Notes under the pieces: generated by a model
Databases searched by the model: none
Told to the model about the DNA's origin: nothing
Seen by the model: only the letters and a program-made list of their open reading frames with translations
Made by a program: the position numbers and the translations under genes
Origin: Acidimicrobiaceae bacterium
GTDB taxonomy: Bacteria; Actinomycetota; Acidimicrobiia; Acidimicrobiales; RAAP-2
Assembly (NCBI GenBank): GCA_003158855.1
Contig: PMLJ01000018.1
Location: 82,165 to 146,164 of the forward strand
DNA length: 64,000 nucleotides
Reading direction: 5' to 3'
Part shown: piece after piece, positions 58,644 through 64,000 of the stretch
Layout of the letters: each line of letters opens with the position of its first letter
How positions within the stretch are numbered: the stretch's first letter is position 1

Positions 58644-59318
58644 TCAGTTGCTTGACACGGCCTTCACGTGCGCCTCAGTGAAATTGACGAGTCGCCACGG
58701 CGCCTCTTCGTCGCCGAAGAACATTCCGAGTTCCGTGCAACACAGTCCGGCCACTTCGCCGCCTCGGTTTCGACAGTCCCCGGCCATCTCCTGGAGGGTT
58801 GCCCTTGAAGTCTCGGGGACCATTCCTTGGATCAACTCCTCGAAGACCATCGCCCGCAATTCCTCGGCTTGAGATCTCGTTGGCTTCACCACCCGGATCT
58901 CCGCGCGTTCGAGGTGCGGCCAGTAGAGATCACTCTCAATCAGGTATTTGGTCCCGAGGAGCGAGAGAGTCAGCCCCATCGGCGAAGCCCCCACACGATT
59001 GCGTCTCGGATGTCCAGCACCGGAGTGTCGACAGAACCGGCGACCTCCTCGTAACTCATGTGCATTGCGTTCGTCGAAATCACCGGCACCGTCGCTCCGT
59101 GCGCGCGAGGCGGCGAGCCGAGTCGCGCAGGATTTCGGCCGACCTCGCCAATCACCAGCGTTTTGAAGCGCGACGATCTCGCTGAAGTCAAGCGAGTCGA
59201 TGAGAACCCTCGGCTGGTGCCACGCACCGAGACGTTGTGCCGTGAGTTCATTGAGCTGCGTCTAGTACCAGCGAGTCGACTCCCACGAAATCCCGCCTAT
59301 CAAGGCGATCCGCTTCAT
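58644..59318 (-). pseudogene. Aspartate/glutamate racemase family protein, decayed
   Basis: From ATG 59318: MKRIALIGGISWESTRWY, an in-frame TAG (59264-59262), then TQLNELTAQRLGAWHQPRVLIDSLDF and EIVALQNAGDW. At least three further frame changes separate SAEILRDSARRLART, GATVPVISTNAMHMSYEEVAGSVDTPVLDIRDAIV, and MGLTLSLLGTKYLIESDLYWPHLERAEIRVVKP to AGLCCTELGMFF. Reassembled, the 225 codons match a complete Asp/Glu racemase (first Cys replaced by Thr in ISTNAMH, second Cys in CCTE). Several independent lesions mark a real pseudogene. Confidence 0.75.
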
Positions 59319-59394
59319 TGCGAGAAACGAACACCACCGAATCCCAGTTCTCCCGATCATGCAGGGGCATTGATCACGACCAAGCAGTCACTCT

Positions 59395-59994
59395 TCACCA
59401 CGGAGTGGATTTCGCTTTGGGTGCCTTCGACGTGCTCAAACTACTCACCGCGCGAACCAACAGAAACCCGAACCCGACGCCCGTGAGCACTTGCGCCAAG
59501 AACAAGATGTGCAGGATCCCCGCGAAATCAACCACCGCAAGAATCAACCCGACCAACGCCGTGGCGAGCAGTAACCCACTCCACTTGAGCCCTCGTAGAC
59601 GCGTGTACATCCATGCCGACGAGATCGGCTCGAAGAGCAACGTGACTATTCCCAGGGCCGTGTGAATGTCCTTCAGCGGCGTGTTCAGCTTGTAGGGGTA
59701 GGTGCTGGCCAACGTGAACACCATGAGAACCCCGTAGGCGCCGAGCAGGTGCCGAAGGGCTCGAACTGACGGGTCCTCCTTCGAGAGTGAACCCGCGGCA
59801 CTGAACGCAAAGACGGCGGAAAGTCCGAAAGCCAGGCTGTAGGGGATCACGGTCTTGATATGGATTCCGTAGTTGCTGAATCCGCCCTCGTTCCACTTGA
59901 GGACAAGACCAGGGTGCATCGCCACGCACAATGCCGAAAAGGCGAAGAGCGAGATCTGACTCAAGGTGGCGTATCTCGACGCGCGGCTGCCCAT
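59395..59994 (-). CDS. Multi-pass membrane protein (DUF998-like)
   Basis: 199 residues with six predicted helices: SQISLFAFSALCVAMHPGLVL, the loop KWNEGGFSNYGIHIKTVIPY, then SLAFGLSAVFAFSAA, LLGAYGVLMVFTLASTYPY, LKDIHTALGIVTLLFEPISSAWMY and further helices. The FSNYG loop and overall size recall DUF998. ATG 59994 lies 6 nt after TACACT; the longer frame to 60060 is unsupported. Confidence 0.75.
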   Translation of the reverse strand: MGSRASRYATLSQISLFAFSALCVAMHPGLVLKWNEGGFSNYGIHIKTVIPYSLAFGLSAVFAFSAAGSLSKEDPSVRALRHLLGAYGVLMVFTLASTYPYKLNTPLKDIHTALGIVTLLFEPISSAWMYTRLRGLKWSGLLLATALVGLILAVVDFAGILHILFLAQVLTGVGFGFLLVRAVSSLSTSKAPKAKSTPW

Positions 59995-60000
59995 GGGCTG

Positions 60001-60006
60001 AGTGTA
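60001..60006 (-). promoter_or_regulatory. Leaderless -10 element (TACACT) for the DUF998-like gene
   Basis: Minus-strand TACACT, 6-nt gap, ATG 59994. Confidence 0.65.
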
Positions 60007-60074
60007 ATTTGGACGCTCCGAAACTTCAGGCTCGCTTCGAAGCCGCTGCACTTCGGCCACTTGTCTCTTGAGAA

Positions 60075-60080
60075 TAGGTT
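60075..60080 (+). promoter_or_regulatory. Leaderless -10 element (TAGGTT) for the methyltransferase gene
   Basis: TAGGTT, 6-nt gap, GTG 60087. Confidence 0.65.
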
Positions 60081-60086
60081 CTAGGC

Positions 60087-60725
60087 GTGGGCTTCTATCG
60101 GAACTACATTCTCCCCCGTCTCGTCGACTGGACCTGCAGTTCGTCCGGTCTGAAGCCGTGGCGCGACAGAGTCTGCGCCGACCTCAACGGCTCGGTACTC
60201 GAAATCGGCTTTGGCTCAGGGACGAACATCGAGCACTATCCATCGTCGGTTCGACGTCTCTACGCCGTTGAGCCAGCCGCTCTCTCCAGAAGACTGGCAC
60301 GCAAGAGGATCGAAGCTTCGTCGATTCCGATCACCCATGTTGGCCTTGACGGACAAGCAATACCGCTGATGGACGCAAGCTGCGACAGCGCCCTCTGCAC
60401 ATTCGCCCTCTGCACGATTCCCGACCCTGTCAAAGCCCTGCGCGAGGTGTATCGGATTCTGAAACCAGGTGGTCAACTCCACTTCCTCGAGCACGGTATC
60501 GCCCCCGACGCCTCGATCGCGAAGTGGCAACGCCGCCTTGACGGGCTTGAGCGACGCCTGGCGGACGGATGCCATCTCACACGAGTCCCGCTCGCTCTCG
60601 TCACTGCGGCCGGGTTTGAGCCGTTGTGGGACGAGCAGCGCTACGCCCGTGGACCGAAACCTTGGAGCTATTTCACAGTTGCAGTGGCGAGCAAACCCAC
60701 GCAAGCATCGGACGAGCGGATCTGA
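60087..60725 (+). CDS. Class I SAM-dependent methyltransferase
   Basis: 212 residues. FYRNYILPRLVDWTCSSSGLKPWRDRVCADLNGSVLEIGFGSGTNIEHYPSSV (motif I), YAVEPAALSRRLARKRIE, DASCDSALCTFALCTIPDPVKALREVYRILKPGGQLHFLEHG. This is the short UbiE/phosphatidylethanolamine-N-methyltransferase-like type (methyltransferase-like 7 group); target may be a lipid or thiol. GTG start fixed by leaderless -10. Confidence 0.85.
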   Translation: MGFYRNYILPRLVDWTCSSSGLKPWRDRVCADLNGSVLEIGFGSGTNIEHYPSSVRRLYAVEPAALSRRLARKRIEASSIPITHVGLDGQAIPLMDASCDSALCTFALCTIPDPVKALREVYRILKPGGQLHFLEHGIAPDASIAKWQRRLDGLERRLADGCHLTRVPLALVTAAGFEPLWDEQRYARGPKPWSYFTVAVASKPTQASDERI

Positions 60726-61129
60726 GAGACGCGCATCCTCTTGCGACGCCTCACCGCGTGAACGGTGAGAAACACCAAGAGGATTACCACGCTCAATGAG
60801 TGCTACCAGATGCGCGCCCGCGGACCGAGCAACGAAAGCAATACTGGTCGACCGGACACGATGTCGACGAAGCCCGAAACGATGACGTTGGAGGTTGTCA
60901 GCGCGAGCGCCACGTCGGCTCAGGCAAAGCGACCGAAGCGAAGGAGTAATCGATGTGGACTCTTCAGATGCCGCATCAGAATCTCACTGATTCGGCGGCG
61001 TCGTCCAATATCCATCACCGCGCAAGCGGCGAAGAGGACTCCCACGAATTCATGGGCGAAGAGCGATGTGCCCAGGAGCAGCACCAGAAGCGACCGCACG
61101 AAGGCTGCCCGCAGGCCCCGGTGAACCAT
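60726..61129 (-). pseudogene. DUF4405/cytochrome-b-like membrane protein with in-frame TGA and TAG
   Basis: From ATG 61129: SLLVLLLGTSLFAHEFVGVLFAACAVMDIGRRRR and LLLRFGRFA to a TGA (60922-60920); the same frame then gives ADVALALTTSNVIVSGFV, VSGRPVLLSLLGPRARIW, a TAG (60805-60803), and HSLSVVILLVFLTVHAVRRRKRMRVSQIR. Four helices with paired His (AHEF, HSL, VHAV) fit the DUF4405/ferric-reductase-like haem-binding layout. No frame change is needed, only the two stops (CGA to TGA and, for example, TAC to TAG). The 3' end converges on the methyltransferase gene. Confidence 0.6.
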
Positions 61130-61214
61130 CCAACGCTGCCGCTGGCAGGCTTAACGGCCGGCGGACGGTTTCGACCATTGCACCTGGCGCCTCTGCCGGT
61201 TATCGCCGCCGACG

Positions 61215-62132
61215 TCACTGCATCCCGGTAACCGCGCCCGGTGAAGCCCTATACAGATTGATGCCTCCAATTCCAACCTTGACGGTGAGGTCAAGATGCG
61301 CTGCCTTCTTGCCCGTGGCGGCCGCCACGTAGAAGTTGCGTTGTCCGTTCGGGTAGTTGATGTTGCTGGTGCCACTCTCCGCGGTGAGATTCACAGCCAC
61401 GTTGGGTGGAACCTCGATGTTCAAACTCCCTATGGCCACGGTCGCGGTCACGTCGACGGTCTTTCCTTCGAAGTCGACGGCACGAAGATCGAGCGTCATA
61501 TCACCAAAGGCCATCCGGTATGTTCGTTGCAACTGGGCGAACGACGCTGGCTGATAGGACGCCGCACCTGCTCCTCCGGTGACGGGAACACCGGCGAGCG
61601 AGACGTACGCCAGTACCATCCCCGAGCCGATGATGGCCACGCTCAGGGCGGCGATGAACAGGCCAGCGACGAAACGAGCCAGCGAAAAACGACGCACCGG
61701 CCGACGAAGTGCAAGGACGGCCAGCGCGACGAGGAAGACCAGCCAAACCAGACTCAGGCCCTTGGCGAATTGGGCGCCACCGAGGGCGACCGACGTGAAG
61801 AGAAGGCCGAGACAGAGCGCGGCCGCTAGGAGAACGGCACTTCGTAAGCCGAATCCCTTTCGCTCGGCGGGTGCGGATTCGTCGCTGTCGGGTGCGTACG
61901 AAGTCCCGGACTGGGGAACCAGGGCCCACATCGCGAGATACACCGCGGCGCCGAGGCCCCACAGGCACGTGAGCACGACGAAGATCACGCGCACGACATT
62001 GGCGTCGATATCGAAGCGCTCGGCGACGCCGCTGGCGACGCCGGCAATCTTTCGATTCGTGACGCTTCGGCGAAGCCCCTCGGGTGCTACTTCGGCGACT
62101 GCTACTTCGGGCTGTTCCTCGGCTGAGCTCAT
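61215..62132 (-). CDS. PspC-domain membrane protein with LiaF-like C-terminal domain
   Basis: 305 residues. RSVTNRKIAGVASGVAERFDIDANVVRVIFVVLTCLWGLGAAVYLAMWALVP is a PspC domain (about 20-75). Three or four further helices follow, then an extracytoplasmic or cytoplasmic beta-helical domain (AFGDMTLDLRAVDFEGKTVDVTATVAIGSLNIEVPPNVAVNLTAESG) like LiaF/DUF4097-type adhesin-like repeats. Probably an envelope stress sensor or kinase inhibitor, divergent from a PspC-fused histidine kinase. Confidence 0.85.
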   Translation of the reverse strand: MSSAEEQPEVAVAEVAPEGLRRSVTNRKIAGVASGVAERFDIDANVVRVIFVVLTCLWGLGAAVYLAMWALVPQSGTSYAPDSDESAPAERKGFGLRSAVLLAAALCLGLLFTSVALGGAQFAKGLSLVWLVFLVALAVLALRRPVRRFSLARFVAGLFIAALSVAIIGSGMVLAYVSLAGVPVTGGAGAASYQPASFAQLQRTYRMAFGDMTLDLRAVDFEGKTVDVTATVAIGSLNIEVPPNVAVNLTAESGTSNINYPNGQRNFYVAAATGKKAAHLDLTVKVGIGGINLYRASPGAVTGMQ

Positions 62133-62139
62133 GAACTTG

Positions 62140-62145
62140 ATGTTA
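62140..62145 (-). promoter_or_regulatory. Leaderless -10 element (TAACAT) for the PspC/LiaF-like gene
   Basis: Minus-strand TAACAT, 7 nt before ATG 62132. Confidence 0.55.
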
Positions 62146-62245
62146 AGAACCTCGTTGCTGCGTTCGATATAGGGATAAACCCTCAGAAGGGCGCTCTTCG
62201 TAAGGGTTTCCCCTGATGGTGACGCTGCGGCAATCGTGACAAACT

Positions 62246-63538
62246 TTGGCCATCAGCAAGAGGACCTCCGCCACGAAGACAGTCGCCCCTAAGCGCGTTC
62301 CCGGTCGTCCCGAGCGTCCATTTCGTCGGAGTGCCGATGGCGCGGTCCTCGGCGGCGTGTGCAGCGGCGTTGCCAGGCGATTTGGCGTCCCGGCGAACAC
62401 CGTGCGCGTCTTTACCGTCATCGGTGCACTGTTTCTCGGCGTGGGTCTCGCCTTGTACGTGGCGCTGTGGATTGGCGTCACCCGCCGGGGCGAAGGCGAG
62501 TCCATCTTCGCCAGGACCAGTTCGGACAAGCGCGAAAAGGAGATCCTCTTCGTCGTCTCCATAGCCGTCATCACGCTGCTCATCGCGCTGCGTACGCTTG
62601 GGCTTCACGCGCTCGGGCTGTTCTTGTGGCTCCTCACGTTGAGCGCGTTGGAGGGGTTGGTGGCGTGGCGTGGCTGTTCGAGCGACGAGCGCGAACATTT
62701 GCGCGATCTGGCGAATTCCTCGGTGCTAAAGGCCACGACGAACAGTGACGGTTGGCAGGGGGTAGCGATACGGACCGGCGTCGGCGTTGTCCTGGCCCTT
62801 TGGGGAATCTCGTTGCTCTCGCGGGTTGGCTATGAGCAAGGGGCCGCCGCGTACGTCCTCGTCGGAGCCGCTGCTCTGGTGCTGGGTCTGTTCGTCCTCT
62901 TCGCTCCCTGGTGGATACGCACGGTCCGTGACCTTTCGTACGAACGCCGGGCCCGCCTTCGGGCCCAAGACCGCGCGGACATGGCCGCGCACGTTCACGA
63001 CTCGGTGATGCAGACCCTCTCGCTCATCCAGCGCGCGGCCGACAACCCCGCAGAAGTCACGCGCCTCGCTCGAATCCAGGAGAGGGATCTTCGGATCTGG
63101 CTCGCCAACCCCGAAGCATTCGGAACGTCGACGAATCCCCCCACGTTGCTCGCCCAGTCCGCACTCGAGATCGAACGTGAGATTGAAGACAACTACGGAG
63201 TCGGGGTCGATGTGGTCGTGGTCGCCGACATCGCGCTCGATGAGTCCATTTGCGCGCTCCTCGCCGCCGGACGCGAAGCCACGCTCAACGCCGCCAAGTG
63301 GTCGGGCGCGAAGGACGTCTCCCTCTACATCGAGGCCGAGCCCGGCCAAGTGTCGATGTTCATCCGCGACCAGGGCCGCGGGTTCGACATGGAGAGCGTC
63401 CCCGACGACCGCCAGGGGATCTCGCGTTCAATCATTGAGCGAATGAACCGGCACGGCGGAACGGCGGTGATCCGCAGCTCACCCGGCGCCGGGACCGAAG
63501 TCGAGCTCCGCATGCCACGTCGACCCGACACGGCGTGA
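62246..63538 (+). CDS. PspC-domain-fused sensor histidine kinase (NarL-partner type)
   Basis: 430 residues from TTG 62246. N-terminal PspC domain (RPFRRSADGAVLGGVCSGVARRFGVPANTVRVFTVIGALFLGVGLALYVALWIGV, about 24-80), four more helices, then a HisKA_3-like dimerisation helix with the phosphoacceptor His in DMAAHVHDSVMQTLSLIQRAAD and an HATPase domain (EATLNAAKWSGAKDVSLYIE N-box-like, DQGRGFDMESV G1 box, GTEVELRMP). The stop overlaps the response regulator start. Envelope-stress or antibiotic sensing is inferred from PspC-linked kinases of other actinobacteria. Confidence 0.9.
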   Translation: MAISKRTSATKTVAPKRVPGRPERPFRRSADGAVLGGVCSGVARRFGVPANTVRVFTVIGALFLGVGLALYVALWIGVTRRGEGESIFARTSSDKREKEILFVVSIAVITLLIALRTLGLHALGLFLWLLTLSALEGLVAWRGCSSDEREHLRDLANSSVLKATTNSDGWQGVAIRTGVGVVLALWGISLLSRVGYEQGAAAYVLVGAAALVLGLFVLFAPWWIRTVRDLSYERRARLRAQDRADMAAHVHDSVMQTLSLIQRAADNPAEVTRLARIQERDLRIWLANPEAFGTSTNPPTLLAQSALEIEREIEDNYGVGVDVVVVADIALDESICALLAAGREATLNAAKWSGAKDVSLYIEAEPGQVSMFIRDQGRGFDMESVPDDRQGISRSIIERMNRHGGTAVIRSSPGAGTEVELRMPRRPDTA

Positions 63539-64000
63539 GCGCGGTGGCGCTGCCTCGAGTCTTTCTGGTCGATGACCACGCGCTTATCCGGGCCGGAATT
63601 CGAGCCGAACTCGCGGGACACGTTGAAATCATCGGTGAAGCGGACCAGGTGCCGGCCGCGATCGAGATGATCATCGAACGCTCGCCGGACGTCGTGCTCC
63701 TGGATGTTCATATGCCTGATGGCGGGGGACTCGCAGTGCTCGAGGGCGTCGTGAAAACGAACTCCGACGTGAAGTTCCTCGCCCTGTCGGTCTCTGACGC
63801 CGCAGAAGACGTCATCACGATCATTCGCGCTGGGGCTCGCGGATACGTGACGAAGAACATCGAAGGACCCGAACTCGTCGAGGCCATCATCCGCACCGCG
63901 GGCGGGGACGCGGTGTTTTCTCGGCGGCTGGCCGGATTCGTACTCGACGCCTTTTCGTCGAAGGACCTCCCGGGCGCAACCACGCCTCCGACACTCGACC
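63535..64000 (+). CDS. NarL/FixJ-type response regulator (partial, cut by window edge)
   Basis: 155 codons visible from GTG 63535, overlapping the kinase stop by 4 nt (GTG 63544 is an alternative). Receiver domain: VFLVDDHALIRAGIRAEL, phosphoacceptor Asp in VVLLDVHMPDGGGL, ALSVSDAAEDVITIIRAGARGYVTKNIEGPEL with the conserved Thr/Ser and Lys. A linker then begins (DAFSSKDLPGATTPPTLD), and the expected LuxR helix-turn-helix lies beyond the window. Partner of the PspC-kinase. Confidence 0.9.
   Translation, partial: MSAVALPRVFLVDDHALIRAGIRAELAGHVEIIGEADQVPAAIEMIIERSPDVVLLDVHMPDGGGLAVLEGVVKTNSDVKFLALSVSDAAEDVITIIRAGARGYVTKNIEGPELVEAIIRTAGGDAVFSRRLAGFVLDAFSSKDLPGATTPPTLD

Overview
The window comes from a high-GC actinobacterium. 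Lineage markers include a WhiB regulator, an orphan GlnR-type regulator beside glutamine synthetases, an NrtR-linked nadABC operon, F420-type LLM and PPOX oxidoreductases, DinB-family (thiol-transferase-like) proteins and a DUF3052 protein. GTG and TTG starts are frequent, and many genes have a TANNNT hexamer 6-7 nt before the start codon, the architecture of leaderless actinobacterial mRNAs. A deep-branching class such as Acidimicrobiia is plausible, but the sequence alone does not prove it.

Layout. 1-9.4 kb is housekeeping: the 5' end of nadE, glutamine synthetase II with a histone-H1-like Lys/Ala tail, glutamine synthetase I overlapping glnR, ridA, an A-type Fe-S carrier, the Mrp/ApbC scaffold ATPase, a NUDIX hydrolase, a DUF929 thioredoxin-like protein with its VKOR partner, WhiB, a receiver-only response regulator and a CBS/CorC protein. 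tRNA-Pro(CGG) and tRNA-Glu(TTC) follow at 9.4-9.6 kb. 9.7-12 kb holds small accessory genes, including a His-rich GHE-repeat protein. 12.1-16.5 kb is the NAD module: nrtR divergent from nadA-nadB-nadC with a perfect 12-bp inverted repeat between them.

16.7-31.3 kb is a looser accessory tract: GyrI-like, secreted proteins, VOC, Ada, EamA transporter, SDR, alkyl-DHAP-synthase-like flavoenzyme, TetR, LLM oxidoreductase and an unusual pyruvate-kinase-like protein. It also holds several broken genes (DoxX-like, DUF664/DinB, APC permease, GNAT). 32-46 kb carries a secreted HNH protein, PPOX, VOC, lipoprotein, AIM24, DinB, amidase, a dat-ddc operon for 1,3-diaminopropane, methyltransferases and secreted enzymes. 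46-55.7 kb has a radical SAM/SPASM gene preceded by a small ORF, an MBL hydrolase, DUF3052, trhO, DUF2804 and an Lrp regulator divergent from a membrane protein. 55.7-61.1 kb again contains decayed genes (NTF2-like, ASCH, Asp/Glu racemase, DUF4405-like). The window ends with a PspC/LiaF-like protein divergent from a PspC-fused histidine kinase and its response regulator, cut by the window edge.

The main themes are nitrogen assimilation with its regulator, Fe-S and disulfide biogenesis, transcriptionally controlled NAD synthesis, polyamine synthesis, envelope sensing, and a striking set of about ten small accessory genes carrying in-frame stops or single-base indels. Several of these still have intact consensus promoters.
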